Of a DNA stretch of 64,000 nt, positions 15,922 to 24,715 are shown piece after piece. Made by a program: the position numbers and the translations under genes. The notes below the pieces were generated by a model. It searched no databases, had not been told where the DNA came from, and worked only from the letters and a program-made list of their open reading frames with translations. Each line of letters opens with the position of its first letter. Positions within the stretch are counted from its first letter, which is position 1. This stretch comes from Methylosinus sp. LW4 (GTDB taxonomy: Bacteria > Pseudomonadota > Alphaproteobacteria > Rhizobiales > Beijerinckiaceae), in NCBI RefSeq assembly GCF_000379125.1, contig NZ_KB900626.1:2428667-2492666 (forward strand), read 5' to 3'.

Positions 15922-16112
15922 CGCCCGGAGCTGGAAACAGTGGCCGGGCGTTATCGTTTCCGCCTCCCAAATCCCCGAAAATCCCAATTCTCCAGCCCTG
16001 AAAAGGGACGGGAGCCGGGGCGCGCCAACGCCCCAAGCCGCGAGTCGTAACCTCGCATGACCGAAAGCCGGCCGGACATCCGGTCACCCCGCCACCGTGC
16101 GCGACGGCGGGG
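15922..16112 (+). ncRNA. Six consecutive hairpins: candidate structured RNA
   Basis: No plausible gene lies between 15840 and 16129. Instead six stems follow one another: 7 bp with a GAAA-capped inner stem (15922-15950), 4+4 bp also GAAA-capped (15990-16014), 6 bp (16017-16034), 5 bp (16040-16056), 6 bp (16058-16086) and 7 bp (16087-16112). The first two share one design: outer stem, 2x3 internal loop with AG on the 5' side, inner stem, GAAA tetraloop. It could be a leader RNA of the downstream methylase, a phage ncRNA, or part of a packaging site. I do not recognise an Rfam family. Confidence 0.45.
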
Positions 16113-16129
16113 AAACTTGGCTCATCGTC

Positions 16130-17341
16130 ATGCAAAATTCCGTTACCGACCTGGCCGTCGAGGCTTGGCCGATCGAACGCGTGCGTCCGTATGAGGGCAA
16201 TCCGCGCATCATCCCCGAGGCCGCGATCAAAAAAGTTGCGGCGTCGATCGAAACCTACGGCTGGCGCCAGCCGCTCGTCGTCGACAAGGAGGGCGTGCTC
16301 GTCGTCGGCCATGCTCGCCTGCTCGCGGCGAAGCGCCTGGGCCTCACGCATGTTCCGGTCCATGTCGCGGCGGACCTGACGCCCGAGCAGGCGCGCGCCT
16401 ATCGTCTCGCCGATAACCGGACGGGCGAGGAAAGTCGCTGGAACCCGGACGCTCTGAAATTCGAGCTGTCTTCCCTGGGTGAGATCGGCTTCGACCTGAC
16501 GCTGACAGGATTCGATCTTCCCGAGATGACGTTTTTGGAGCGCCCTGTGCGCGACAGCAAAGCGCCGAAGGGCATCGGGAAGAGAGCAGTATCTACCGTG
16601 GCGATCGGCGAGATATCTCGCGGCGAGGTCTGGCGCCTTGGCGAGCACCGGCTCTTGTGCGGGGATTCAACAGATGCTGCCGATGTTGCGCGCCTCCTTG
16701 ACGAGGAGCGGCCAACGCTGATGGTGACCGACCCGCCCTATGGCGTCGATTACGACCCAAGCTGGCGAGTGCGCGCTGGACAGTCGAAAACAACGCGCAC
16801 CGGAAAGGTGTCCAACGACGATCGAGTCGACTGGCGAGAGGCCTGGGCGCTTTTCCCCGGCGATGTCGCGTACGTATGGCACGCTGGTGTCCACACGCAC
16901 ACGGTCGCGGAAAGTCTGCTCGCTGCGTCATTCGAACTTCGGGCTCAGATCATCTGGGCGAAGCCGCATTTCGCTTTGAGCCGCGGCGACTATCACTGGC
17001 AGCATGAGCCCTGCTGGTACGCCGTCCGACGGGGCGCAAAAGCTCGGTGGAGCGGCGGCCGGGATCAATCGACCCTGTGGCACCTCGGAGGCGTCGGCGC
17101 GCCGGACAGCACCACCTCACATGGCACGCAGAAGCCGGTCGAGGCGATGAAGCGGCCGATCCTGAACAATAGCCGGCAGGGCGATGCGATCTACGAGCCT
17201 TTCGCTGGGAGCGGCACGACATTCATTGCGGCGGAGATGAGCGGGCGGCGCTGCTTCGGAATGGAGCTCGACCCGAAATATTGCGCCGCGGTCATTTTGC
17301 GCTGGCAAGAATTCACGGGACGCTTCGCGGAGCGGGACTGA
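16130..17341 (+). CDS. ParB-domain / DNA adenine methylase fusion
   Basis: Residues 10-100 are a ParB/sulfiredoxin-like domain with the nucleotide-binding box VVGHARLLAAKRLG (58-71). Residues 165-403 are a beta-class DNA methylase with LLCGDST (175-181), catalytic DPPYGVDY (201-208) and the AdoMet motif FAGSGTTFIAAE near 365. This fusion is common just upstream of phage terminase genes and methylates adenine or cytosine N4; it may protect DNA before packaging. An in-frame GTG 11 codons upstream is an alternative start. The terminase small-subunit gene follows within 5 bases. Confidence 0.9.
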   Translation: MQNSVTDLAVEAWPIERVRPYEGNPRIIPEAAIKKVAASIETYGWRQPLVVDKEGVLVVGHARLLAAKRLGLTHVPVHVAADLTPEQARAYRLADNRTGEESRWNPDALKFELSSLGEIGFDLTLTGFDLPEMTFLERPVRDSKAPKGIGKRAVSTVAIGEISRGEVWRLGEHRLLCGDSTDAADVARLLDEERPTLMVTDPPYGVDYDPSWRVRAGQSKTTRTGKVSNDDRVDWREAWALFPGDVAYVWHAGVHTHTVAESLLAASFELRAQIIWAKPHFALSRGDYHWQHEPCWYAVRRGAKARWSGGRDQSTLWHLGGVGAPDSTTSHGTQKPVEAMKRPILNNSRQGDAIYEPFAGSGTTFIAAEMSGRRCFGMELDPKYCAAVILRWQEFTGRFAERD

Positions 17342-17345
17342 CAGA

Positions 17346-17828
17346 ATGGCGAAAACTGGCCCCAGGCCGCTCGAGTTCAATGAGGAGACTCGCCGACAGG
17401 TCGAGGCCTTCGCCGCCTACGGCATTCCGCAAGAGGACATGTGCAAGCTGCTCCTCAATCCGCGGACAGGCCGGCCGATCGACCTCAAGACGCTGCACAA
17501 GCACTTCCGCGTCGAGCTCGACACCGGCATGGTGCGGGCAAACGCGAAGGTCGCCGAGTCCCTCTTCCGCCAAGCCGTCGGCGCGGCCGCGCAATACGAC
17601 GCCAACGGCAAGCTGATCCGCGCCGAGCAGACGCCTGTCGTCTCCGCCGGCATCTTCTGGGCCAAGGCGCGCATGGGCTGGAAAGAATGCGACGTGCATG
17701 AGTTCACGGGGAAGAATGGTGCCCCGATCGAAGTCGACGACGCACGATCCAAGCTCGCTGATCGCCTCGCTCGTCTCGCTGCCGCCGGTACAGCGCGCGA
17801 AGGTTCTGGCGAGCCTCAGCCCGAGTGA
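17346..17828 (+). CDS. Terminase small subunit-like protein
   Basis: The 160-residue protein begins with a helix-turn-helix region (EETRRQVEAFAAYGIPQEDM, then LKTLHKHFRVEL) followed by helices, as in small terminase subunits that recognise packaging DNA. It directly precedes terL, and the two frames overlap by about 130 bases. The C-terminal 40 residues are polar and variable. Confidence 0.75.
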   Translation: MAKTGPRPLEFNEETRRQVEAFAAYGIPQEDMCKLLLNPRTGRPIDLKTLHKHFRVELDTGMVRANAKVAESLFRQAVGAAAQYDANGKLIRAEQTPVVSAGIFWAKARMGWKECDVHEFTGKNGAPIEVDDARSKLADRLARLAAAGTAREGSGEPQPE

Positions 17829-19050
17829 GGCGCGGGCTCTCCTCTTCGATTGGTGCGCCTGGGCGCGGCCCGAGCAGCTCGCTCCGCCTGGCGATTGGTC
17901 CTATTGGCTGGTGCTCGCCGGGCGCGGCTTCGGAAAGACGAAGACCGGCGCCGAGTGGGTCCGAGCAAAGAAGGAGACATGCGGACGACTCGCGCTCGTC
18001 GCGCCCACCGCCGGCGACGCGCGCGACGTCATGGTCGAGGGCGAGTCGGGAATTCTCGCCTGCTCGCCGTCGTGGGATAGGCCGCACTACGAGCCGTCGA
18101 AACGACGCCTGACCTGGAAGAACGGCGCCATCGCGACGCTCTATTCGGGCGAAGACCCCGAGGCGCTGCGCGGCCCGCAATTCGGCGCCGGCTGGGCCGA
18201 CGAGCTGTGCGCCTGGCAGTACGCGCAAGACACCTGGGACATGCTGCAGTTCGGCCTGCGCCTCGGACAAAACCCTCAATGCGTCGTAACCACGACGCCG
18301 AAGCCGATCCAGGTTCTGAAGGACCTGCTCGCCAACCCCGCGACCGTCGTCACGCGGGGTTCGACCTACGACAACCGCGCCAATCTCGCGGAAGGGTTCT
18401 TTCGGCAGATCATCAGCCGCTACGAGGGAACGCGTCTCGGTCGGCAGGAACTGAACGCCGAGCTGCTCGAGGATATCCCCGGCGCGCTGTGGAGCCGGAA
18501 GGTTATCGATGACACGCGAGTCCGCTCCTATCCCGACCTCGCGCGCGTCGTCGTCGCGATCGATCCGCCGACGACATCAGGCGAGAAGGCGGACGAATGC
18601 GGAATTGTCGTCGCAGGCCGCTGCGCCGACGGGCATGGCTATGTGCTGGCTGACCATTCGTCGCACGGCGATCGGCCGGCGGAATGGGCTCGGCGCGCGG
18701 TGCTGGCCTATCAGATGTTCAACGCCGACTGCGTCGTTGCCGAGGTCAACCAAGGCGGCGAGATGGTCGAGGAGATCGTGCGTCAGGTCGACCCGACAAT
18801 TCCATTCCGCGCCGTGCACGCGACGCGCGGCAAATATGTCCGCGCCGAGCCTATCTCGATGATCTACGCGCAGGGCCGCGTGCATCACGTCGGATCGTTC
18901 TCAAAGCTCGAGGATCAGATGTGCGCCATGACGCCGGACTTCGACGCCGACGAGGCTGGCTATAGCCCAGACCGTCTCGACGCGGCCGTGTGGGCGTTGA
19001 CCGATCTCATGACCGGGCATCGGTCGGAGCCGAGGATTCGCCGGCTGTGA
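17698..19050 (+). CDS. terL: Terminase large subunit (packaging ATPase/nuclease)
   Basis: A 450-residue TerL with an N-terminal adaptor segment (FDWCAWARPEQLAPPGDW), Walker A GRGFGKT at 75-81, Walker B-like GAGWADELCAW, and a C-terminal RNase-H nuclease with VVAIDPPTTSG near 283 and late acidic residues (DRLDAAVWALTDL). It packages DNA into the HK97-type prohead. It belongs to the gp17/GTA-like branch. The start inside terS is unusual; ATG at 17716 is an alternative, and the conserved part begins about 20 codons in. Confidence 0.95.
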   Translation: MSSRGRMVPRSKSTTHDPSSLIASLVSLPPVQRAKVLASLSPSEARALLFDWCAWARPEQLAPPGDWSYWLVLAGRGFGKTKTGAEWVRAKKETCGRLALVAPTAGDARDVMVEGESGILACSPSWDRPHYEPSKRRLTWKNGAIATLYSGEDPEALRGPQFGAGWADELCAWQYAQDTWDMLQFGLRLGQNPQCVVTTTPKPIQVLKDLLANPATVVTRGSTYDNRANLAEGFFRQIISRYEGTRLGRQELNAELLEDIPGALWSRKVIDDTRVRSYPDLARVVVAIDPPTTSGEKADECGIVVAGRCADGHGYVLADHSSHGDRPAEWARRAVLAYQMFNADCVVAEVNQGGEMVEEIVRQVDPTIPFRAVHATRGKYVRAEPISMIYAQGRVHHVGSFSKLEDQMCAMTPDFDADEAGYSPDRLDAAVWALTDLMTGHRSEPRIRRL

Positions 19051-19073
19051 CCGGCATTATTGGAGAGCGAAGC

Positions 19074-19259
19074 ATGTCGCAGGAATTGAAGTTCAAGCTG
19101 AAGCAGATCGTGAAGCTGGTCGAGTCCGGCGAGACCGGAACGGTCGTCGGGCGCGCCGAATTCGACTATTCGAATCCGAGCTATCTCGTCCGCTACAAGG
19201 CCGGCGATGGTCGACAGGTCGAGAGCTGGTGGACCGAGAGCGCTCTCGCGGCTGCGTGA
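19074..19259 (+). CDS. Small beta-rich protein between terL and portal
   Basis: A 61-residue protein preceded by GGAGAG. It is strand-rich (IVKLVESGETGTVVGRAEF, YLVRYKAGDGR, ESWWTESAL), like a small SH3/KOW-type barrel. It is placed between packaging and portal genes. Function unknown. Confidence 0.65.
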   Translation: MSQELKFKLKQIVKLVESGETGTVVGRAEFDYSNPSYLVRYKAGDGRQVESWWTESALAAA

Positions 19260-19264
19260 TCTGA

Positions 19265-20632
19265 ATGTGGCCGTTCTCTCGCCGCCGGACAGACGCGCCG
19301 GCGGCGAAAAAAATCGAGCCGGCGCTGCATTCGGCGCCGGCCGCCGCGCCTCCCTACGAGGCGAAAGCCTCCGCCGTCGGCGCGATAATATCCGCAAGAG
19401 TACTGAATCTCCCGCAGTGGCCGCGCCGATCGTTCGAGAAGTCCGCCACGGAGGGCTATCAGCAAAATCCCGTCGTCAACGCCTGCATCTGGAAGACGAC
19501 GCGCGCCGCAGCGGCGGTGCCGCTCGCGATCATGCGCGGCGACAAAGAGGTCGAAATCCCCGAGCTGCGCGCCCTGCTCAACCGGCCCAATCCGGCGCAG
19601 GATGGCCCGGCCTTCGTCCAGGCGACGCTCTCCGACCTCATGCTCGCCGGCGAGTTTTTCGCCGAGCGCGTCGATCTCGGCAAACGGCCGAAGGAACTCT
19701 ATCGCTGGTCACCGGCCAAGACCGCGGTGAGGCCCGGCGCCGATGGATTCGCCGCCGCATACACATTCAAGGTCGGCGACAAGGAGCGTACGGTCGAGGT
19801 CGACCTCTCGAAAGGAAACGTCCCGGTCCTGCATGTCCGCGACTACAACCCGACCGACGACTGGCGCGGGCTTCCCTCTATCGACCCCGCGGCGTTCTCG
19901 ATCGACGCGCACACTGGCGCTCTGCGCTGGAATGTGGCGCTCCTACGCAACGGCGCGCAGCCCTCCGGCGCGCTCGTCTATGATCCGAAGGAAGGCAGCG
20001 ACAAGCTCACGGACGAGCAGTGGGAGCGTCTGAAGGCCGAGCTCGAAGAATCGTTCTCGGGCGCGAAGAACGCCGGCAGGCCGCTCCTGCTCGACGGCGG
20101 GCTCGATTGGAAGGAAATGGGCTTCAGCCCGAAAGACATGAATTTTGCGGAGGGCCTGAACAGCTCGGCGCGCCTGATCGCGCTGGCGTTCGGCGTGCCG
20201 CCGCTGATCCTCGGAATCCCGGGCGACAACACCTTCGCCAACTACGCCGAGGCGAACAAGGCTTGGTATCGCGAGACGATCCTGCCGCTGCTCTCGCAGT
20301 GGTGCCGGGCCATGTCGTGGTGGATCGCCCCGGCGTTCGGCACCGACATCCGCATCGAGCCCGACACCGACGACCTCGAGGTGTTCGCCGAAGAGCGCGC
20401 GGCCGAATGGGACAGGATCGAAAAATCAACGATTCTGACGATCGACGAGAAGCGCGAGCGGCTCGGCTACGGAGATTACAAGCCGAGTTCGGCGCCTGGC
20501 GGCCAAATTCTCGTCTCCTCCGCGCTGATCCCGCTCGAGGCGACGGGCGAGACGCCGCAGGGCGATGCCGCGCCAGAAGACGACACCGAGGGCGCCGGCG
20601 ACGACGATGGCACAGAGGAACCAGCGGCGTGA
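19265..20632 (+). CDS. Portal protein, HK97 family
   Basis: The 455-residue protein has the HK97 portal pattern: NPVVNACIWKTTRAAAAVPL (residues 68-87), ELRALLNRPNP, DLMLAGEFFAERV, a G-L-P-S-I-D-P motif, and the clip/stem region with FGVPPLILGIPGDNTFANY and AEANKAWYRETILPLL. The portal is the dodecameric vertex for DNA entry and tail attachment. The acidic C-terminus (residues 430-455) is disordered. The next gene overlaps its end by 26 bases. Confidence 0.95.
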   Translation: MWPFSRRRTDAPAAKKIEPALHSAPAAAPPYEAKASAVGAIISARVLNLPQWPRRSFEKSATEGYQQNPVVNACIWKTTRAAAAVPLAIMRGDKEVEIPELRALLNRPNPAQDGPAFVQATLSDLMLAGEFFAERVDLGKRPKELYRWSPAKTAVRPGADGFAAAYTFKVGDKERTVEVDLSKGNVPVLHVRDYNPTDDWRGLPSIDPAAFSIDAHTGALRWNVALLRNGAQPSGALVYDPKEGSDKLTDEQWERLKAELEESFSGAKNAGRPLLLDGGLDWKEMGFSPKDMNFAEGLNSSARLIALAFGVPPLILGIPGDNTFANYAEANKAWYRETILPLLSQWCRAMSWWIAPAFGTDIRIEPDTDDLEVFAEERAAEWDRIEKSTILTIDEKRERLGYGDYKPSSAPGGQILVSSALIPLEATGETPQGDAAPEDDTEGAGDDDGTEEPAA

Positions 20633-21416
20633 GCGCCGCATTGCCCGCCATATCCGCTTGGCGGCGTCTCATGAACGCGCTCTTGCGCATGACCTTCGCA
20701 AGATTTTCGCCCGCGCCGGACGTGTCGCCGCGGCGCATGTCGCGACCGGACAGGATCATCTCGCCGTCGCGGTTGTGGCCGGCTTCGAACCAGCCATCGC
20801 CAAAGCGCTTCGCGCGCGGCTGCAAGTCTCGGCCATGGCGAGCGCGGAACTCGTCCTCGAGGAGCTGACGGGAGGCAAGGCGCTCGGCGCGCTGTTCGAG
20901 CCAACCGGCAAGCCTGCGCTCGAACTGAAGCTGCTCTCGCTCTTCGATGTGGCCGAGCGCACCGTCGTCGACTGGCTCTCGCATCACGCGGCCGAGATGG
21001 TGCAGCGCGTCTCGCAATCGCTGAAACGCCTGATCCGCGGCTCGCTGAAGCGCGGGAAGGAAGCGAATGAGCCGCCACGCGTGCTGGCGCGCCGAATGCG
21101 CGACGAGACCGGCGGCAAGATCGGACAGAAGCGCGCCCTCGGAATCGCGCGGACGGAGACACACACCGCCACGCAAGTCGGCTCGGAGGCAGCAGCTCAG
21201 GCGACAGGGCTCGCGCTCGACAAGGAGTGGGGCGCGACCGAAGACGCCCGCACAAGGCCGGCGCACGCCGAAGCGGATGGGCAAACGGTCGACAAGGACG
21301 CCGATTTCGTCGTCGGCGGAGAGCACTTGCGCTTCCCCGGCGATCCGCGTGGCAGCGCCGGGAACATCATCAATTGCCGCTGTGTGGCGCTTTGGGTTCC
21401 AAGGATTCCGAAATGA
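20607..21416 (+). CDS. Phage head morphogenesis protein (Mu F / SPP1 gp7 type)
   Basis: A 269-residue minor head protein. The C-terminal domain has the family pattern R-T-E-T-H-T-A, followed by KEWGATEDARTRPAHAEADG and the ending GSAGNIINCRCVALW (Cys-x-Cys). The N-terminal half is basic and helical. These proteins sit in the capsid near the portal. The start MAQRNQRR is preferred over an upstream in-frame Met because homologues begin here; it overlaps the portal gene. Confidence 0.88.
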   Translation: MAQRNQRRERRIARHIRLAASHERALAHDLRKIFARAGRVAAAHVATGQDHLAVAVVAGFEPAIAKALRARLQVSAMASAELVLEELTGGKALGALFEPTGKPALELKLLSLFDVAERTVVDWLSHHAAEMVQRVSQSLKRLIRGSLKRGKEANEPPRVLARRMRDETGGKIGQKRALGIARTETHTATQVGSEAAAQATGLALDKEWGATEDARTRPAHAEADGQTVDKDADFVVGGEHLRFPGDPRGSAGNIINCRCVALWVPRIPK

Positions 21417-22096
21417 TCGAACGTAAGCACGCGCTCGGCCTCAAGCATCTGCCGATCGAGTTCGACGCCAAGGCTGTGAAGGATGATGGCACCTTCGAAG
21501 GCTATGCCTCGACCTTCGGCAATGTCGACAGCGGCTATGATTGCGTCATGCCGGGCGCGTTCACCAGGAGCCTGCTCGAACGCCCGGCCGCGCGCATCAA
21601 AATGCTCTGGCAGCATGACCGAACGCAACCGATCGGCGTTTGGACGGACGCGGTCGAGGACAGCAAGGGCCTCTTCGTCAAAGGTGCACTGCTCGTCCCG
21701 TCCATCAAGCAGGCCGCCGAGTGCCATGCGCTCATGAAGGCTGGCGTCATCGACTCCATGTCGATCGGCTACAAGACGATGGAGGCCGATTTCACGCAGA
21801 GCGGCGTGCGCCAGCTCAAGGAAGTCGGCCTCTTCGAAATCTCGATGGTCACCTTCCCGATGAACGATCAGGCGACGGTGACGACCGTGAAAGAGTTCAA
21901 CCCGCGCGAATGGGAAAGGGGCCTGCGTGACGCCGGCCTCTCGCGCGGCGACGCCGTGAAGGCTGTCGCGTTTTTCCGAGAGCGCCTGCGCGATGCAGGC
22001 GAGAATGTCGCGATCGATCCGCGTGAGGCGGAGGCGGCGGCCTTGTCGACCGATGTGGTCGACGCCATGCGGAAGCTGCAATCCGCCTTCCGCTGA
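21413..22096 (+). CDS. HK97-type prohead protease
   Basis: The 227-residue enzyme has the U35/S78 pattern: FEGYASTFGNVDSGYDCVMPGAF compressed at residues 28-50, catalytic His in WQHD (residue 68) and the serine motif DSMSIGY (Ser115/117). It cleaves the capsid scaffold domain during maturation. A charged C-terminal tail (residues 165-227) is typical. It is coupled by ATGA to the minor head gene and followed by the capsid gene. Confidence 0.93.
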   Translation: MIERKHALGLKHLPIEFDAKAVKDDGTFEGYASTFGNVDSGYDCVMPGAFTRSLLERPAARIKMLWQHDRTQPIGVWTDAVEDSKGLFVKGALLVPSIKQAAECHALMKAGVIDSMSIGYKTMEADFTQSGVRQLKEVGLFEISMVTFPMNDQATVTTVKEFNPREWERGLRDAGLSRGDAVKAVAFFRERLRDAGENVAIDPREAEAAALSTDVVDAMRKLQSAFR

Positions 22097-22114
22097 TCTC
22101 ACAGGATCGAAGAC

Positions 22115-23455
22115 ATGACGGAGCATTTCCGACTCCGCGGGGGCTACAACCCGCTGGAGCGCAAGGAAGACGCGCCGACCAACCCCGAGTTCAAGCGGCT
22201 CGCCGACGAGCTGATGAGCACGGTGGCGGCGTTTCGGCAGAAGAACGACGAATCGCTGGAGGAGATTCGCAAGAAGAAGATCGACGACGTCGTGCTCAAG
22301 GAGCATGTCGACCGCATCAATGACGCGATCGACAAGGTCGAAAAGAAGCTCACGGACGAGCTGCTCGACATCAAGCGCAAGGCAATCTTCGAGGGCCAAA
22401 GGGACACGAAGAAGCCGGCGCCGCCCGAGCTCGAAGCCTACACCAAGAAGTTCGACGACTATCTGCGCGGCCGCTACGGCAGCGACGACAAGCCGCGCGA
22501 TCTGATGGAGGCGAACAAGGCCGCTTATGAGGCCAAGGCGCTCTCCGTTGGCTCGGACTCTGACGGTGGTTTCACGGTCCTACCGACGATCGAACAGACC
22601 ATGACGGAGATCGCGATCCTGGTCTCGCCCGTGCGCTCGGTCGCGAACGTCACGCAGATCAGCACCGATCGCGTGCGCTTCCCCGTGAATAAGCGCGGCA
22701 CGACGTTCGGCTGGAGCGGCGAGACCGATCCCCGCACCGCAACCGCGAATTCACAGCTCGCCGAGTCGGAAATCCCGGTCCATGAAATGTTCGCGATGCC
22801 GGGCGCTTCGCAGTCCTTCCTCGACGACACCTATATCGACGCCGAGAATTGGATCGCCTCAGAGGCCTCTCTCGCTTTCGCGCAGGGTGAGGGAGCGGCG
22901 TTCATCAAGGGCGACGGCAGCAAGAAGCCGACCGGCTTCCTGGCCTATCCAATCGTCGCTGACGGCTCGTGGTCGTGGGGCAATGTCGGCTATGTCGCGA
23001 CCGGCACCTCGGGCGGCTTTACCTCGCCCGCCGCCGGCCCGCCGATCGTTCAAGGCGCCGACGTGTTCGCGGACCTCGTGGCGGCGCTCAAATACATCTA
23101 TCGCCCGAACGCCCGCTTCGCCGCGAACCGTCGGTCCGTCGCTGCGATGCGCAAGCTGAAGACCCTCTACGCTGATTATCTGTGGGTGCCGGGCCTTCAG
23201 AATGGACAACCCGCGAGCTTCTACGGCTATCCGCTCGTCGAGTTCGAGGACATGCCCGACATCGCATCGTCCTCCTATTCGGTCGCCTTCGCGGACTTCA
23301 AGCAGTTCTACCGAATCGTCGATCGTGTCGGCATTCGCACGCTGCGCGACCCCTTCACGAACAAGCCCTTCGTGATGTTCTACATGACGAAGCGCGTCGG
23401 CGGCGGCATCAACAATTTCGAGGCCGGCAAGCTGCTGAAGTTCGCCGTTTCCTGA
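22115..23455 (+). CDS. Major capsid protein, HK97 fold
   Basis: The 446-residue protein has an N-terminal coiled-coil delta domain (residues 20-110, Lys/Glu-rich) to be removed by the upstream protease, then the HK97 core beginning near ALSVGSDSDGGFTVLP, with GWSGETDPR, ASQSFLDDTYIDAENWI and GEGAAFIKGDGSKKPTGFL motifs. The Lys and Asn residues used for HK97 crosslinking cannot be assigned from sequence alone. Confidence 0.95.
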   Translation: MTEHFRLRGGYNPLERKEDAPTNPEFKRLADELMSTVAAFRQKNDESLEEIRKKKIDDVVLKEHVDRINDAIDKVEKKLTDELLDIKRKAIFEGQRDTKKPAPPELEAYTKKFDDYLRGRYGSDDKPRDLMEANKAAYEAKALSVGSDSDGGFTVLPTIEQTMTEIAILVSPVRSVANVTQISTDRVRFPVNKRGTTFGWSGETDPRTATANSQLAESEIPVHEMFAMPGASQSFLDDTYIDAENWIASEASLAFAQGEGAAFIKGDGSKKPTGFLAYPIVADGSWSWGNVGYVATGTSGGFTSPAAGPPIVQGADVFADLVAALKYIYRPNARFAANRRSVAAMRKLKTLYADYLWVPGLQNGQPASFYGYPLVEFEDMPDIASSSYSVAFADFKQFYRIVDRVGIRTLRDPFTNKPFVMFYMTKRVGGGINNFEAGKLLKFAVS

Positions 23456-23517
23456 TCGCCAGCACCGCCGCCGGCTTCGGCCAGCGGCCTCAACGCTCTT
23501 TCGAAAGGCTCATCGCC

Positions 23518-24003
23518 ATGATGCGCAACCTCTCCTCCATCATCAAGCCGAAGCGCTTGGTCGCGGAGGCAACGCTCACCTCGTCGGCAAGCGCCGTCGT
23601 CATCGATCGCGGCAATACGAACTCGCGCATTTGGGAGGCGATTCAGCTCGCCTTCCATGTCGGCGCCGGCGGCATCACCTTCAGCGGCACCAACTATCTG
23701 GCGCTGAAGCTCCGCGAATCCGACGACAATTCGACGTTCAACGTCGTCGGCGCGAACGCTGTCCTTTTCGGCGCGGAGAATCTCGCCGGCACGGCATTCG
23801 CGCAGGCGCCGGACGCCAATGGCTTCGTGCGCCTCATCAATGCCGCCAAGGCGGCGGCCGACACCGACCCCTTCCGCGTCGATTACGTCGGCTCCAAGCG
23901 TTACCTCGAGGCGACGATCACATTCGGTGGCACGCACGGCACGGGCACGCTGGTCGGGCTCTGGGGCGTGCTTGGCTACCCGAACATCATGCCGGTCATC
24001 TGA
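23518..24003 (+). CDS. Capsid-associated structural protein
   Basis: A 161-residue protein after the capsid gene, with AAAGG before a double ATG. It is predicted beta-rich (AFHVGAGGITFSGTNYLALK, ITFGGTHGTGTLVGLWGVLG). Genes in this position encode head decoration or completion proteins; I cannot match a specific family. Confidence 0.65.
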   Translation: MMRNLSSIIKPKRLVAEATLTSSASAVVIDRGNTNSRIWEAIQLAFHVGAGGITFSGTNYLALKLRESDDNSTFNVVGANAVLFGAENLAGTAFAQAPDANGFVRLINAAKAAADTDPFRVDYVGSKRYLEATITFGGTHGTGTLVGLWGVLGYPNIMPVI

Positions 24004-24066
24004 CCGCGCCGCATCATCGCGCGCCAGCCATCTGGCGCGCCTCGCTTTCCAAGCTTCGAGGCTCTC

Positions 24067-24393
24067 ATGCCCAAGACGATCAAAATGCTGATCGACAAGC
24101 TCGTCAGCCCCAATGGCTACGACACAGAGATGTGGCGCAAGGACGAGGTGAAGCACAACGTCCCCGACGCGCTCGCCGACGACCTGACCCACAAACAGAC
24201 GCTCGCCGCCATAGTGGTGACGGGCAACGCCAAGACCGACGCCGCCGCCGAGGAAGGCGCACTCGAAGAGGCCGAGCGCCGCGCCAAGGACGCCGCGGCG
24301 GCGCAGGCCCTCCAGGAGGCGGCAGAGAAAGCCGCCCTAGAAGCAGTCAAGGCCGCGCAAAGCGGCGCCGCACCGAAGCCGCCTAAGGCCTAA
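24067..24393 (+). CDS. Hypothetical head-region protein with Ala-rich helix
   Basis: The 108-residue product has a short N-terminal domain (TIKMLIDKLVSPNGYDTEMW) and a long Ala/Glu/Lys helix from residue 58 to 95, ending in a Pro-rich tail. It is probably a minor structural or scaffold-like protein by position. Family not recognised. Confidence 0.6.
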   Translation: MPKTIKMLIDKLVSPNGYDTEMWRKDEVKHNVPDALADDLTHKQTLAAIVVTGNAKTDAAAEEGALEEAERRAKDAAAAQALQEAAEKAALEAVKAAQSGAAPKPPKA

Positions 24394-24420
24394 TGGAAGG
24401 TAACGGAAGGTAATGGAGAG
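24391..24420 (+). repeat. Three 10-base tandem repeats ahead of a start codon
   Basis: TAATGGAAGG, TAACGGAAGG and TAATGGAGAG follow one another. Each unit contains a purine-rich ribosome-site-like core, and the last one serves the ATG at 24425. Confidence 0.7.
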
Positions 24421-24424
24421 CCAC

Positions 24425-24715
24425 ATGACCCAAGCTCAGGACCGATACGACGCCGCGGCGCAGCGCCACAGCGACGCCCTTCAGCGCGCGATTGCGCAGG
24501 CCACGAGTATCGTTTCGCTCGCGGCGGATAAGGCGCAGCTGGCGGCCGATCTCGCCAAGAAGCAGGCCGAGTACGACGCCTTGCTCGAAAAGACGGCCGA
24601 ATATCTGGACGCCTCCACGGCTGCGCTCGAAAGTGCTACGCAGATCCCGGCAGCCACTCCAGCGGCTTCGGTCGCCGCCGAGCCGGCCACCAATCCCGCT
24701 GCGCCGCAATCATGA
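24425..24715 (+). CDS. Small coiled-coil structural protein
   Basis: A 96-residue helical protein (residues 1-70 Ala/Gln/Asp-rich heptads, e.g. LAADLAKKQAEYDALLEKTA) with an Ala/Pro tail. The start MTQAQD has GGAGAG 4 bases upstream. It overlaps the connector gene by 4 bases. Role unknown. Confidence 0.6.
   Translation: MTQAQDRYDAAAQRHSDALQRAIAQATSIVSLAADKAQLAADLAKKQAEYDALLEKTAEYLDASTAALESATQIPAATPAASVAAEPATNPAAPQS

Noticed and set aside
15990-16060. Cobalamin riboswitch in the hairpin region
   Set aside because: GAAAAGGGA recalls it, but the B12-box and the CCGC-ACTGT core are absent, and the downstream genes are phage genes.
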